DNA from: Streptococcus pasteurianus
Lineage (GTDB): Bacteria > Bacillota > Bacilli > Lactobacillales > Streptococcaceae
NCBI RefSeq assembly: GCF_004843545.1
Contig: NZ_CP039457.1
Location: forward strand, 710,501-774,500
Length of the DNA: 64,000 nt
Reading direction: 5' to 3'
Shown: piece by piece, positions 1-10,852 of the stretch
Position numbering within the stretch: the first letter of the stretch is position 1
Layout: the number at the start of each line of letters is the position of its first letter
Translations under genes and position numbers: made by a program
The notes under the pieces: model-generated
What the model saw: only the letters and a program-made list of their open reading frames with translations
What the model was told of the DNA's origin: nothing
Databases searched by the model: none

Positions 1-573
1 TCTATCACAGCCCTTCCATTTATTGAAACACAAGCTGGTGATATTTCAGCTTACATCGCAACAAACGTGATTTCTATCACTGATGGACAAATCTTCTTGC
101 AAGAAAATCTTTTTAACTCAGGTATTCGTCCTGCGATTGATGCTGGTTCTTCAGTGTCACGTGTTGGTGGTTCAGCACAAATCAAAGCAATGAAGAAAGT
201 TGCTGGTACCCTTCGTCTTGACTTGGCTTCTTACCGTGAACTTGAAGCCTTTACACAATTCGGTTCTGATTTGGATGCAGCAACACAAGCTAAACTTAAT
301 CGTGGACGTCGTACAGTTGAAGTGCTTAAACAACCTGTTCACAAACCACTTCCTGTTGAAAAACAAGTTGTGATTCTTTATGCACTTACTCATGGTTTCT
401 TGGATGATGTGCCAGTTAATGACATTTTAGCATTTGAAGAAGCTTTGTATGATTACTTTGATGCACATTACGAATTAATCTTTGAAACTATCCGTACAAC
501 CAAAGATTTACCAGAAGAATCTGTCTTAGATGCAGCTATTAAAGCCTTTAAAGATCAGTCAGAATTCAAATAA
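1..573 (+). CDS. atpA: ATP synthase F1 subunit alpha (C-terminal part)
   Basis: The reading frame is open from base 1, so the gene begins upstream of the window; about 190 C-terminal residues are present. They show the alpha-subunit C-terminal helical region: the ITDGQIFL segment, the [24 protein letters not shown] stretch (arginine and glycine-rich start of the C-terminal domain), and a helical tail ending in EFK. Alpha is the non-catalytic nucleotide-binding partner of beta in the cytoplasmic F1 head. The stop is 14 bases before atpG, in the usual order alpha-gamma-beta-epsilon. In streptococci the enzyme mostly runs as a proton-pumping ATPase for acid tolerance (family knowledge). The identification is secure; the start cannot be seen. 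Confidence 0.97.
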   Translation, partial: SITALPFIETQAGDISAYIATNVISITDGQIFLQENLFNSGIRPAIDAGSSVSRVGGSAQIKAMKKVAGTLRLDLASYRELEAFTQFGSDLDAATQAKLNRGRRTVEVLKQPVHKPLPVEKQVVILYALTHGFLDDVPVNDILAFEEALYDYFDAHYELIFETIRTTKDLPEESVLDAAIKAFKDQSEFK

Positions 574-587
574 GAGGGAGGTAGCAT

Positions 588-1466
588 ATGGCAGGCTCTC
601 TTAGTGAAATCAAAGGGAAAATTATTTCAACTCAGAAAACAAGTCATATCACTGGTGCCATGCAAATGGTATCAGCTGCAAAATTGACTAAATCTGAGCA
701 AGCAGCACAAGATTTCCAAATCTATGCTTCAAAAATTCGCCAAATTACTACGGATTTATTGAAATCAGAACTTATTAACGGTTCAAAAAATCCAATGTTA
801 GCCGCACGTCCAGTTAAAAAAACAGGTTACATTGTGATTACATCTGATAAAGGACTTGTTGGTGGGTATAATTCTAAAATCTTGAAAGCTATGATGGATC
901 TTATTCAAGAATATCATGCTGAAGATGATAATTATGCTATTATTGCCATCGGTGGTATCGGAGCAGATTTCTTTAAAGCACGTGGTATGAATGTTGTATT
1001 TGAATTGCGTGGTTTGGAAGATCAGCCATCATTTGAACAAGTCGGAAATATCATTTCAAAATCTGTTGAAATGTATAAAAACGAATTGTTTGATGAATTA
1101 TATGTATGTTACAATCACCATGTGAACAGCTTGACAAGTCAAGTTCGTGTCCAACAAATGCTTCCAATTGCAGAATTAGATGCTGATGAAGCGGCAGAAG
1201 AAGGGACAACTGGTTTTGAGTTAGAACCAAGTCGTGAATTGATTTTGGAACAACTCTTACCACAATATACTGAAAGTCTCATTTATGGTGCCATTGTTGA
1301 TGCGAAAACCGCTGAACATGCAGCTGGTATGACAGCTATGCAGACAGCGACTGATAATGCTAAAAACATTATCGCTGACTTAACGACACAATATAACCGT
1401 GCTCGTCAAGCAACCATCACAAATGAAATTATTGAAATTGTAGCAGGTGCTAACGCACTAGAATAA
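588..1466 (+). CDS. atpG: ATP synthase F1 subunit gamma
   Basis: The 292-residue product is the central stalk that couples rotation of the membrane c-ring to catalysis in the alpha-beta hexamer. The N-terminal helix carries the family pattern [21 protein letters not shown], the middle has the [12 protein letters not shown] motif, and the C-terminal helix ends [17 protein letters not shown], as in other gamma subunits. A strong ribosome site, GAGGGAGG, sits just before the ATG. The length is typical of lactic acid bacteria. It follows atpA by 14 bases and precedes atpD by 66 bases, so it is within the atp operon. Confidence 0.98.
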   Translation: MAGSLSEIKGKIISTQKTSHITGAMQMVSAAKLTKSEQAAQDFQIYASKIRQITTDLLKSELINGSKNPMLAARPVKKTGYIVITSDKGLVGGYNSKILKAMMDLIQEYHAEDDNYAIIAIGGIGADFFKARGMNVVFELRGLEDQPSFEQVGNIISKSVEMYKNELFDELYVCYNHHVNSLTSQVRVQQMLPIAELDADEAAEEGTTGFELEPSRELILEQLLPQYTESLIYGAIVDAKTAEHAAGMTAMQTATDNAKNIIADLTTQYNRARQATITNEIIEIVAGANALE

Positions 1467-1520
1467 AAGTGAGTATTTCGTTTACTCACTAAAACAGGAT
1501 TGAATTCCTAAAAAATCTAA

Positions 1521-2939
<1,419 letters not shown>

Positions 2940-2951
2940 TGAGGTGATACC

Positions 2952-3368
2952 ATGACATATATGACTGTTCAGGTAGTAACACCAGATGGTATCCGCTATG
3001 ATCACCATGCTAATTTTATTTCAGTAAAAACACCGGATGGTGAAATGGGGATTTTGCCAGAACACATTAACCTCATTGCTCCGCTTACTGTCCACGAAAT
3101 GAAGATTCGTCGTATTGATTATGAGAATCACGTGGATTGGGTGGCTATCAACGGTGGTATTATTGAAGTGAAAGACAATCTTGTGACAATTGTTGCAGAC
3201 TCTGCAGAACGTGAACGTGATATTGATGTTAGCCGTGCAGAACGTGCTAAGATTCGCGCAGAACGCAAATTGGAACAAGCTCAAAGTACTCACGATATTG
3301 ACGAAGTACGCCGTGCACAAGTTGCGCTTCGTCGTGCTTTGAACCGTATCAGTGTTGGTAATAAATAA
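2952..3368 (+). CDS. atpC: ATP synthase F1 subunit epsilon
   Basis: The 138-residue product belongs to the epsilon family, which joins gamma in the central stalk and can restrain ATP hydrolysis. The N-terminal beta-sandwich carries [20 protein letters not shown] and [16 protein letters not shown], both family hallmarks. The C-terminal helical hairpin is rich in Arg, Glu and Ala (residues about 90-135). The start ATG has GAGGTGA upstream. It is the last gene of the atp operon; a strong intrinsic terminator follows 24 bases after the stop. Confidence 0.97.
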   Translation: MTYMTVQVVTPDGIRYDHHANFISVKTPDGEMGILPEHINLIAPLTVHEMKIRRIDYENHVDWVAINGGIIEVKDNLVTIVADSAERERDIDVSRAERAKIRAERKLEQAQSTHDIDEVRRAQVALRRALNRISVGNK

Positions 3369-3392
3369 TAAAAAGTCAGCTTTGCTGGCTCA

Positions 3393-3440
3393 GATTGAAG
3401 AAAAAGTCCATTTTGGATATTTTTCTTCAATCTTTTTTTC
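3393..3440 (+). terminator. Intrinsic terminator of the atp operon
   Basis: The arms GATTGAAGAAAAA and TTTTTCTTCAATC pair perfectly around a short loop (stem 3393-3432) and lead directly into a run of T. It lies just downstream of atpC. Confidence 0.9.
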
Positions 3441-3568
3441 TTTTTGTTAAAAAATAAAAAACCTTAGGAACACCGTTATATCAGCATTTCTAAGAGTTTA
3501 TTCAAATCGATAGATACACTCTAAATTTACAATATTTATACTGCTGAGAGGGTTTGTCTACGCTCTGA

Positions 3569-3591
3569 GTCAGCTTTGCTGGCTTTTTTTG
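3569..3591 (+). terminator. Second intrinsic terminator upstream of the DUF1146 gene
   Basis: AGTCAGC and GCTGGCT form a 7-bp stem (one T-G pair) with a TTT loop, followed by seven T. The same 16-base stem-loop sequence also occurs at 3374-3389 without a T-run, so the 180 bases between look like an insertion into, or duplication of, the terminator. Confidence 0.75.
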
Positions 3592-3617
3592 TTATGAGAA
3601 GCAAATTTTGCTATAAT
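3589..3617 (+). promoter_or_regulatory. Promoter of the DUF1146 gene, probably giving a leaderless mRNA
   Basis: TTGTTA (3589-3594) and TATAAT (3612-3617) are separated by exactly 17 bases. A start point seven bases after the -10 falls at about 3624, the A of the ATG. The -35 overlaps the T-run of the preceding terminator. Confidence 0.65.
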
Positions 3618-3623
3618 AAGACT

Positions 3624-3860
3624 ATGGAAATTTTAAATAGTACTGTGACCATTTTGTGTCATTTGATATTCATTGCGATGACGCATCAATTGCTTCGTCA
3701 ATTGTTTGATTGGTCTAAAATCATTAAAAATTCAGCGGAAAACGTTGGACAACTAAAAGTATTTATCTTGTTTTTTAGCATTGCTATTGGTTATCTCGTC
3801 AGTCATTTTTTCCTAGAAATCATTACAATGAGTCAAACTCTTTTCTTGAGTTTTCAATAA
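3624..3860 (+). CDS. DUF1146 family small membrane protein
   Basis: The frame could start at 3576, but that ATG lies inside a terminator and upstream of the -10 box, so the ATG at 3624 is chosen. The product has 78 residues, with two hydrophobic segments (about residues 6-20 and 43-65) and the HQLLRQLFDWSKI motif typical of DUF1146 (YwzB-like) proteins. Function is unknown; membrane location is inferred. In streptococci and bacilli members commonly lie between atpC and murA, as here. There is no Shine-Dalgarno before the ATG, which fits a leaderless transcript. Confidence 0.8.
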   Translation: MEILNSTVTILCHLIFIAMTHQLLRQLFDWSKIIKNSAENVGQLKVFILFFSIAIGYLVSHFFLEIITMSQTLFLSFQ

Positions 3861-3880
3861 AAGCAATAATTTGTAAACTA

Positions 3881-3889
3881 TGATATAAT
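3881..3889 (+). promoter_or_regulatory. Extended -10 promoter of murA
   Basis: TGATATAAT is an extended -10 (TG one base before TATAAT). The expected start is near 3896, giving a leader of about 27 bases to the TTG codon of murA. No convincing -35 is seen. Confidence 0.55.
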
Positions 3890-3922
3890 TTTAGGTATTA
3901 TAATATAAGAATGGAGTTCGTT

Positions 3923-5197
3923 TTGGATAAAATTATTATTGAAGGTGGTAATACACGTTTGCAAGGAGAAGTAGTGATTGAAGGGGCTAAAAATGCTGTT
4001 CTTCCACTCTTGGCTGCAACAATTTTACCTGAGGAAGGAAAGACAATTTTAACCAATGTTCCAATCCTTTCAGATGTTTTTACGATGAATAATGTTGTCC
4101 GTGGGTTAAATATTCAAGTTGATTTTGATGAAGCTAACAATAAAATCGAAGTGGATGCTTCTGGTGATATTTTGGATATTGCTCCTTACGAGTATGTTAG
4201 TAAGATGCGTGCTTCAATCGTTGTTTTAGGACCAATTTTAGCACGTAATGGACACGCTAAGGTTTCAATGCCTGGTGGTTGCACGATTGGTAGCCGCCCA
4301 ATTGACCTTCACCTTAAAGGTTTGGAAGCAATGGGAGCTAAGATTACGCAATCTGGTGGTGATATTACGGCGACTGTTGATGGTAAACTTAAAGGAACAA
4401 CTATCTATATGGATTTTCCGTCTGTTGGAGCTACACAAAACTTGATGATGGCTGCAACTTTAGCAGATGGTGTTACCACTATTGAAAATGTGGCACGTGA
4501 GCCAGAGATTGTTGATTTAGCAATGCTTCTTAATAAAATGGGAGCAAACGTTAGAGGTGCAGGTACAGAAACATTAACTATTACTGGCGTTGATAATCTT
4601 CATGGTACAGACCACGATGTTGTTCAAGATCGCATTGAAGCGGGCACTTTTATGGTGGCAACAGCAATGACATCAGGAAATGTTCTTATCAAGGATGCTA
4701 TCTGGGAGCACAACCGTCCATTGATTTCAAAGTTGATTGAGATGGGGGTTACTGTTATTGATGAAGAGGACGGTATTCGTGTGATTGCTGATACATCAAA
4801 ATTGAAACCTGTAACAGTTAAGACACTTCCCCACCCAGGTTTTCCAACAGATATGCAGGCACAGTTCACAGCATTAATGTCAGTTGTAGATGGTGAATCA
4901 ACGATGATTGAAACAGTCTTTGAGAACCGCTTCCAACATTTAGAAGAAATGCGTCGTATGGGCTTGCAATCAGAAATTCTACGAGATACAGCCATGATTC
5001 ATGGAGGTAAAGAACTTCAAGGGGCACCAGTAATGTCAACTGATCTTCGTGCAAGTGCTGCTCTGATTTTGACAGGAATGGTTGCTAGAGGAACAACAAC
5101 TGTTGGGAAGTTGGTTCACCTTGATCGTGGGTATTATAAATTCCATGAAAAATTGGCTGAGCTAGGTGCAAATATTAAACGCGTAAGTGAGGCTTAA
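3923..5197 (+). CDS. murA: UDP-N-acetylglucosamine 1-carboxyvinyltransferase
   Basis: MurA transfers enolpyruvate from PEP to UDP-GlcNAc, the first committed step of peptidoglycan synthesis, in the cytoplasm. An ATG in frame lies at 3911, but GGAG (3913-3916) overlaps it and sits six bases before the TTG at 3923. From there the protein begins MDKIIIEGG, the family N-terminus, and has 424 residues. The PEP-binding EGAKNAV motif is at about residues 20-26, and the catalytic cysteine is in [10 protein letters not shown] near residue 120. C-terminal FPTDMQAQF and DLRASAAL motifs are present. Low-GC Gram-positives usually have two paralogues; this one lies beside epuA/endA. Confidence 0.96.
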   Translation: MDKIIIEGGNTRLQGEVVIEGAKNAVLPLLAATILPEEGKTILTNVPILSDVFTMNNVVRGLNIQVDFDEANNKIEVDASGDILDIAPYEYVSKMRASIVVLGPILARNGHAKVSMPGGCTIGSRPIDLHLKGLEAMGAKITQSGGDITATVDGKLKGTTIYMDFPSVGATQNLMMAATLADGVTTIENVAREPEIVDLAMLLNKMGANVRGAGTETLTITGVDNLHGTDHDVVQDRIEAGTFMVATAMTSGNVLIKDAIWEHNRPLISKLIEMGVTVIDEEDGIRVIADTSKLKPVTVKTLPHPGFPTDMQAQFTALMSVVDGESTMIETVFENRFQHLEEMRRMGLQSEILRDTAMIHGGKELQGAPVMSTDLRASAALILTGMVARGTTTVGKLVHLDRGYYKFHEKLAELGANIKRVSEA

Positions 5198-5199
5198 AA

Positions 5200-5388
5200 A
5201 TGACAAGTGGCTGGAAATACGTTGCCAAACAATTTGTTCTTATTCTGGTAATAGCTCTTTTGTCTTGTTTATTTTTGGCAATTGGTTTGATGATTGGTTA
5301 TAGTGTCATTGGTGAAGGTAAAAATCCGTTTGCGATTTTATCTTTGGATAAATGGCAATCGATTATTGGAAAATTTACTGGAAATTAA
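5200..5388 (+). CDS. epuA: EpuA-like small membrane protein
   Basis: This 62-residue protein starts two bases after the murA stop, so it is probably translationally coupled. It has a basic N-terminus, one strong transmembrane segment (about residues 12-35) and a short tail. Size, position and sequence match EpuA, which lies between murA and the DNA-entry nuclease gene in pneumococcus. Databases sometimes label this family as an RNA polymerase beta-family protein, which nothing in the sequence supports. Its role is unknown. Confidence 0.8.
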   Translation: MTSGWKYVAKQFVLILVIALLSCLFLAIGLMIGYSVIGEGKNPFAILSLDKWQSIIGKFTGN

Positions 5389-5502
5389 TAAGGTTTATTT
5401 TAGTGATTGTCTTAGGAACAATTATTATTTAGAAGTGGGATAATCGGCTTTATGATTTGAAATAAAGTAACGGTTTTTCCGCTTTTTTGATGAAAGGAAA
5501 TT

Positions 5503-6369
5503 ATGGCAAAGAAATCAAAATTGTCTAAACAGATAAAATCCCTGCTGTCTTTGGTGATTTTGTTAGTTGGGATTGGTACTGGTTGGGTGACGATATCAGA
5601 TTCGAACGACCCGCTCAATCAAGTCGTTTCGTTAATTACTGGTGATTCCTCTTCTGAAATAACATCAAATCAATCGGGTTCTGATTCAGCAACGCCAACA
5701 CAAGCTTTAGCAGAGACGGTATTAACAGATAGTGTCAAAGAGCAGTTGGGAACAAATATAGAATGGAATGGTGCGGGAGCCTATATTATCAATAATAATC
5801 AAACCTCTCTAAATGCAAAAGTTTCAAGTCAACCTTACGCCAACAACAAAACGAAAACGGTGCAAGGTCAGACCGTTCCAACGGTTGCTAATGCTTTGCT
5901 AAGTAAGTCAACTCGTCAATACAAAAGTCGTGAGGAGACTGGAAATGGCTCAACGTCTTGGAAGCCAGCTGGTTGGCATCAAGTTCAAGACCTTTCAGGG
6001 ACTTATAGCCATGCGGTAGATCGTGGTCATTTGCTTGGCTATGCTTTGGTTGGTGGTCTAAAAGGCTTTGATGCGTCAACAAGCAATCCTGACAATGTGG
6101 CAACACAGACTGCCTGGGCAAACGAGGCAAATTCGGAAAGTTCAACTGGTCAAAATTACTATGAATGCCTTGTCCGCAAAGCTCTTGACCAAAATAAACG
6201 AGTTCGTTACCGTGTTACCTTGATTTACGATGGAGACAATCTTTTAGCAAGTGGCACGCATTTGGAAGCCAAATCATCCGATGGTAGTCTAGAATTTAAC
6301 GTCTTTATTCCAAATGTGCAAAGCGGACTAACATTTGATTATTATTCAGGTCAAGTTAGTGTGAATTGA
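5503..6369 (+). CDS. endA: Membrane-anchored DNA/RNA non-specific endonuclease EndA
   Basis: The 288-residue protein has an N-terminal signal-anchor (about residues 13-30) and a His-Me finger nuclease domain. The catalytic DRGH motif is at residues 173-176 (His176 as general base), followed by the Asn-containing segment [14 protein letters not shown] that binds the metal ion. Pneumococcal EndA degrades one DNA strand at uptake during transformation and also cuts neutrophil DNA traps. Which role applies here is inference. AGGAAA precedes the ATG. The gene follows murA-epuA, the same order as in pneumococcus. Confidence 0.92.
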   Translation: MAKKSKLSKQIKSLLSLVILLVGIGTGWVTISDSNDPLNQVVSLITGDSSSEITSNQSGSDSATPTQALAETVLTDSVKEQLGTNIEWNGAGAYIINNNQTSLNAKVSSQPYANNKTKTVQGQTVPTVANALLSKSTRQYKSREETGNGSTSWKPAGWHQVQDLSGTYSHAVDRGHLLGYALVGGLKGFDASTSNPDNVATQTAWANEANSESSTGQNYYECLVRKALDQNKRVRYRVTLIYDGDNLLASGTHLEAKSSDGSLEFNVFIPNVQSGLTFDYYSGQVSVN

Positions 6370-6380
6370 TTTATTCAATC

Positions 6381-6409
6381 TTGTCAAATGGCTAAAAATT
6401 TGCTAGAAT
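6381..6409 (+). promoter_or_regulatory. Promoter of the pheS T-box transcript
   Basis: TTGTCA (6381-6386) and TAGAAT (6404-6409) are 17 bases apart, and TGC precedes the -10. The start is expected near 6416, just upstream of the leader. Confidence 0.75.
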
Positions 6410-6415
6410 GGGTTA

Positions 6416-6613
6416 TAAATTGAATAGTGTCTTATGAGATTAGTAACCTTATGGCAGTTTTACAGGGAATGGAAGCCGTGACTGGAAGCTTCCTAGATGA
6501 AAGTTTGGCGAATTCACTCATGTTAAAGACGATAAATTAAGGTCTGCTAGTCAGATAAAAAACGGATGGTACCGCGTGTCAACGCTCCGCTATTGGAGTG
6601 TGGCACGTTTTTT
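6416..6613 (+). ncRNA. T-box leader controlling pheS
   Basis: The leader contains the near-invariant T-box core GGTACCGCG at 6568-6576, which binds the acceptor end of uncharged tRNA. A large GC-rich hairpin (about 6575-6607) runs into six T: the terminator, whose left arm overlaps the T-box so that tRNA binding favours an antiterminator. The gene downstream is pheS, so the sensed tRNA should be tRNA-Phe. A TTC at 6490-6492 is a candidate specifier codon, but I could not fold stem I with certainty. Confidence 0.9.
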
Positions 6614-6655
6614 CGTTTAAAAACATTTAGGGTCTTACCCAAGGAAGGAATTTTA

Positions 6656-7699
6656 ATGGATTTACAAGCGCAGTTAGAGGAATTAAAATCATCTACGCAA
6701 GCTAAATTGGCTGAAATGCGTGGAAACAATGCAAAAGAACTTCAAGAATTACGTGTGCAAGTTCTTGGGAAAAAAGGATCATTGACAGAATTATTGAAAG
6801 GTTTGAAAGATCTTTCTAAAGAAATGCGTCCAGTTGTCGGAAAACAAGTCAATGAAGTCCGTGATGTTTTGACAAAAGCTTTCGAAGAACAAGCTAAAAT
6901 TGTTGAAGCCGCTAAAATCCAGGCACAACTAGAATCAGAAAGTTTGGATGTGACACTTCCAGGACGTCAAGTTAACCTTGGTAACCGTCATGTCTTGACG
7001 CAAACAAGTGAAGAAATCGAAGATATTTTCCTTGGTATGGGATTCCAAGTTGTTGATGGTTACGAAGTAGAATCTGACTATTATAACTTTGAGCGTATGA
7101 ATTTGCCAAAAGACCACCCAGCGCGTGACATGCAAGATACGTTCTACATTACTGAAGAAATCTTGCTTCGTACGCACACAAGTCCTGTGCAAGCACGTAC
7201 ACTTGATAAACACGACTTTTCTAAAGGTCCTTTGAAAATGATTTCACCAGGGCGTGTTTTCCGTCGTGACACAGATGATGCGACTCACAGCCACCAATTC
7301 CACCAAATCGAAGGTCTTGTTGTTGGGGAAAACATTTCTATGGGTGACCTAAAAGGAACGCTTGAAATGATTATCAAGAAAATGTTTGGTGAAGACCGTA
7401 AAATTCGTCTTCGTCCATCATACTTCCCATTTACTGAACCATCAGTAGAAGTTGACGTCTCATGCTTCAAATGTGGTGGTAAAGGATGTAACGTATGTAA
7501 GAAAACTGGTTGGATTGAAATCCTTGGTGCTGGTATGGTACACCCTCGCGTTTTGGAAATGTCTGGTGTTGATTCTGAAAAATATTCTGGCTTTGCTTTT
7601 GGTCTTGGTCAAGAACGTATCGCAATGCTTCGCTATGGTATCAATGATATCCGTGGTTTCTATCAAGGCGATGTCCGTTTCTCAGAACAATTTAAATAA
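6656..7699 (+). CDS. pheS: Phenylalanyl-tRNA synthetase alpha subunit
   Basis: PheS is the catalytic subunit of the alpha2-beta2 class II synthetase that charges tRNA-Phe. The frame is open from 6566, inside the T-box, but AAGGAAGGA before the ATG at 6656 sets the start and gives 347 residues, the normal length. The N-terminal coiled coil (about 1-85) binds tRNA. Class II motif 2 is around [22 protein letters not shown], the Cys-rich [17 protein letters not shown] segment is near 266-282, and motif 3 is in [14 protein letters not shown]. Expression is controlled by the upstream T-box. pheT lies about 600 bases on, beyond a broken gene. Confidence 0.98.
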   Translation: MDLQAQLEELKSSTQAKLAEMRGNNAKELQELRVQVLGKKGSLTELLKGLKDLSKEMRPVVGKQVNEVRDVLTKAFEEQAKIVEAAKIQAQLESESLDVTLPGRQVNLGNRHVLTQTSEEIEDIFLGMGFQVVDGYEVESDYYNFERMNLPKDHPARDMQDTFYITEEILLRTHTSPVQARTLDKHDFSKGPLKMISPGRVFRRDTDDATHSHQFHQIEGLVVGENISMGDLKGTLEMIIKKMFGEDRKIRLRPSYFPFTEPSVEVDVSCFKCGGKGCNVCKKTGWIEILGAGMVHPRVLEMSGVDSEKYSGFAFGLGQERIAMLRYGINDIRGFYQGDVRFSEQFK

Positions 7700-7734
7700 A
7701 ACGAGATAACCGAAAAACGATTGGAGGAAAAGAT

Positions 7735-8227
7735 ATGTCAGAAATAGAAGTTGAGAAAGTGACATTGGATAAATTAAGTATCTTTCAAGAACTTAATATT
7801 CAGACTTTTCGCGAAACTTTTGCTTTTGATAATACCGAAGAAGAACTTCAACAGTTTTTCGATGATAGTTACACTTTAGAACAACTCGAAAAAGGGGTAG
7901 CTGACCTAGAATCTGATGTTCATTTTGTCTTAGTTGATGGGCGTTACACAGACTGAACATGACCTAGAAAATGCCTTTGAAATTCAACGCATTTACATTC
8001 TTAACGAGTGTCAAAGATTAGGCTTAAGTAAGAAATTATTTGGGCTAGCGCTTGATGTGGCAAAAGAAGGCAGCTTTGATTGGGCTTGGTTAGGTGTCTA
8101 GGAACATAATATTAAGGCACAAGGGTTCTATCGAAAATATGGTTTTGAAAAATTTTCAGAACACTCTTTTAAAGTTGGCGATAAAGTAGATACAGATTGG
8201 CTTTTGAGAAAAGCCCTGAAAGAATAA
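7735..8227 (+). pseudogene. GNAT acetyltransferase, broken
   Basis: The first frame opens at 7735 after GGAGGAAAAG and encodes a GNAT-like N-terminus that stops at 7956. A second frame, readable from about 7946 (TQTEHDLENAFEIQRIYI) to the TAA at 8225, encodes the rest of the same fold, including the acetyl-CoA binding region. The join loses the central strand after the VDG residues: a small frameshifting deletion. A further in-frame TAG at 8099-8101 lies in LGV-stop-EHNIKAQGFYRKYGFE, where relatives have Trp. Two independent lesions show it is inactive. It sits between pheS and pheT, where many streptococci carry an intact acetyltransferase gene (recollection). Confidence 0.88.
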
Positions 8228-8297
8228 CAGTAGAAAGGGATAAAGAAGCTTGCCTGTCAAACGTATTTTGACTGCGAAAAGCTTTTAACACATTATT

Positions 8298-10703
8298 ATG
8301 TTAGTAAGTTATAAATGGTTAAAAGAGCTTGTTGATGTTGATGTAACAACATATGAGCTTTCTGAAAAAATGTCAACAACAGGGATTGAAGTCGAAGGTG
8401 TTTCAACACCGTCTGAAGGCTTGACAAAACTAGTTGTTGGTCACGTTGTATCTTGTGAAGATGTTCCAGAAACACATTTGCACCTTTGCCAAGTGGATAC
8501 TGGTGATGAAGAGTTGCGTCAAATTGTCTGCGGTGCTCCAAATGTGACTGCTGGTATCAACGTTATCGTGGCTGTTCCAGGTGCACGTATTGCTGATAAC
8601 TACAAAATCAAAAAAGGTAAAATCCGTGGCATGGAATCACTTGGGATGATTTGCTCACTCCAAGAACTTGGTTTGCCAGATTCTATCATTCCAAGAGAAT
8701 TTTCAGACGGTATTCAAATTTTGCCAGAAGATGCTAAGCCAGGTGATAGCATTTTCCCATATCTTGATTTAGACGATGAAATTGTTGAATTGTCAATCAC
8801 GCCAAATCGTGCGGATGCTCTTTCTATGCGTGGTGTTGCTCACGAAGTGGCTGCCATTTATGGTAAAGAAGTTCATTTCCCAGAAAAAGAACTTAAAGAA
8901 GTTTCTAAAGCAGCAAAAGATGTTATCAACGTTGCTATTGAATCTGATAAAGTCTTGACTTACAAAGCGCGCGTGGTTGAAAATGTGACTGTTAAACCAA
9001 GTCCACAATGGTTGCAAAACCTTTTGATGAACGCTGGTATCCGTCCAATCAATAACGTTGTTGATGTGACAAACTATGTCTTGTTGTACTTTGGTCAACC
9101 AATGCATGCCTTTGATTTGAACAAATTTGAAGATAACAAAATCGTTGCCCGCAATGCGCGTGCTGGTGAGAAATTGGTTACTCTTGACGGCGAAGAACGT
9201 GAATTGATTGCTGAAGACCTTGTTATCACAGTTGCTGATAAACCAGTTGCACTTGCAGGTGTTATGGGTGGTCAAGCTACTGAAATTGATGACAATTCTA
9301 AAAACGTTGTACTTGAAGCGGCAGTCTTTGACGGAACATCAATTCGTAAAACAAGCGGTCGTTTGAACCTTCGTTCTGAAAGTTCATCACGTTTTGAAAA
9401 AGGTATCAACTATGCAACTGTTGCTGAAGCTCTTGATTTTGCAGCTGCAATGCTTACAGAATTAGCTGACGGTGATGTTCTTGCTGGTAGTGTTGAAGCT
9501 GGTTCAGTTCCAACTGAAGCTGTTGAAGTATCAACAACACTTGATTATGTTAACGTTCGTTTGGGAACAGAATTGACTTACGCTGACATTGAAGATGTCT
9601 TTGCCAAACTTGGCTTTGGTTTGTCAGGAAAAGCAGATGAATTTACAGTTTCTGTGCCACGTCGTCGTTGGGATATTGCTATCCAAGCTGATTTGGTTGA
9701 AGAAATCGCACGTATTTATGGTTATGATAACCTCCCAACTACACTTCCAGAAGCTGCAGGTACAGCAGGTGAATTGACAGCAACACAAAAATTACGTCGT
9801 AAAATGCGTTCAATCGCTGAGGGTGCTGGTTTGACTGAAATCGTCTCATACGCTTTGACAACACCTGAAAAAGCAACTGAATTTACATTGCAACCAAGCA
9901 ACTTGACAGAATTGATGTGGCCAATGTCGGTAGAACGCTCAGTTCTTCGCCAAAATGTTATTTCTGGTATGCTTGATACTGTGGCTTACAACGTTGCTCG
10001 TAAAAATAGCAACGTGGCAATCTACGAAATCGGTAAAGTTTTTGAACAAAAAGGTAATCCAAAAGAAGAATTGCCAAACGAAGTCAACACATTTGCCTTT
10101 GCGATTTCTGGATTGGTTGCTGAAAAAGATTTCCAAACAAAAGCAACGCCAGTTGATTTCTTCTATGCGAAAGGTATCGTTGAAGCTATCTTTGCCAAAC
10201 TTGATTTGACAGTTGATTATGTAGCTGAAAAAGGTCTTGCTAGCATGCACCCAGGTCGTACAGCAAGTATTTACTTGGACGGTCAATTAGTTGGTTTTGT
10301 TGGACAAGTTCACCCACAAACTGCTAAAAACTACAACGTTCCAGAAACTTACGTGGCTGAATTGAATTTGGATATCATTGAAGCAGCGTTTCACGCTGAC
10401 AAAGCGTTTGTTGAAATCACTAAATTCCCTGCTGTTTCTCGTGACATTGCTTTGCTATTACCGGCAGCAACAACTCATAAAGAAATCCTAGCAGCGATTG
10501 AATCAGCTAAAGTGAAACGTTTGACTGACATCAAACTCTTTGATGTTTATGCTGGAGCAAATATCGCTGAAGGCATGAAATCAATGGCTTACAGCCTCAC
10601 ATTCCAAAATCCAAATGACAACTTAACTGACGAAGAAGTTGCTAAATACATGGATAAAATCACTAAATTCCTTGTTGACCAACTCGGCGCAGAAGTTCGT
10701 TAA
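8298..10703 (+). CDS. pheT: Phenylalanyl-tRNA synthetase beta subunit
   Basis: The 801-residue subunit begins [14 protein letters not shown], the family start. Order: N-terminal region and tRNA-binding EMAP-like domain (about 40-150), B3/B4 domain (about 200-400, editing of misacylated Tyr), B5 domain (about 405-475), a catalytic-like core, and a C-terminal ferredoxin-like anticodon-binding domain (from about 705, [14 protein letters not shown]). It pairs with PheS. The ATG has no close Shine-Dalgarno: AAAGGGA lies at 8234-8240, and the space between holds nested inverted repeats (8246-8284). Transcription probably comes through from the pheS promoter. A terminator follows. Confidence 0.97.
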   Translation: MLVSYKWLKELVDVDVTTYELSEKMSTTGIEVEGVSTPSEGLTKLVVGHVVSCEDVPETHLHLCQVDTGDEELRQIVCGAPNVTAGINVIVAVPGARIADNYKIKKGKIRGMESLGMICSLQELGLPDSIIPREFSDGIQILPEDAKPGDSIFPYLDLDDEIVELSITPNRADALSMRGVAHEVAAIYGKEVHFPEKELKEVSKAAKDVINVAIESDKVLTYKARVVENVTVKPSPQWLQNLLMNAGIRPINNVVDVTNYVLLYFGQPMHAFDLNKFEDNKIVARNARAGEKLVTLDGEERELIAEDLVITVADKPVALAGVMGGQATEIDDNSKNVVLEAAVFDGTSIRKTSGRLNLRSESSSRFEKGINYATVAEALDFAAAMLTELADGDVLAGSVEAGSVPTEAVEVSTTLDYVNVRLGTELTYADIEDVFAKLGFGLSGKADEFTVSVPRRRWDIAIQADLVEEIARIYGYDNLPTTLPEAAGTAGELTATQKLRRKMRSIAEGAGLTEIVSYALTTPEKATEFTLQPSNLTELMWPMSVERSVLRQNVISGMLDTVAYNVARKNSNVAIYEIGKVFEQKGNPKEELPNEVNTFAFAISGLVAEKDFQTKATPVDFFYAKGIVEAIFAKLDLTVDYVAEKGLASMHPGRTASIYLDGQLVGFVGQVHPQTAKNYNVPETYVAELNLDIIEAAFHADKAFVEITKFPAVSRDIALLLPAATTHKEILAAIESAKVKRLTDIKLFDVYAGANIAEGMKSMAYSLTFQNPNDNLTDEEVAKYMDKITKFLVDQLGAEVR

Positions 10704-10743
10704 TTTCCAAACTCATTGTGCTATTTTGGGTAATATAGATGAT

Positions 10744-10776
10744 TCCCACCATTACGAAAGTAGTGGTGGGATTTTT
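10744..10776 (+). terminator. Intrinsic terminator after pheT
   Basis: TCCCACCA and TGGTGGGA (10744-10771) pair perfectly, with a further inner TTAC/GTAG stem, followed by TTTTT. Confidence 0.88.
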
Positions 10777-10811
10777 GATGATTGTTGAGAGCTTATAAAC
10801 ACTTTGAAATC

Positions 10812-10820
10812 TGGTATAAT
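10812..10820 (+). promoter_or_regulatory. Extended -10 promoter of rexBA
   Basis: TGGTATAAT is an extended -10 about 30 bases before the rexB ATG. No good -35 is visible at the correct distance. Confidence 0.5.
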
Positions 10821-10852
10821 AGGAGTAACGATTTGCTTAATGAAGGTATGTT

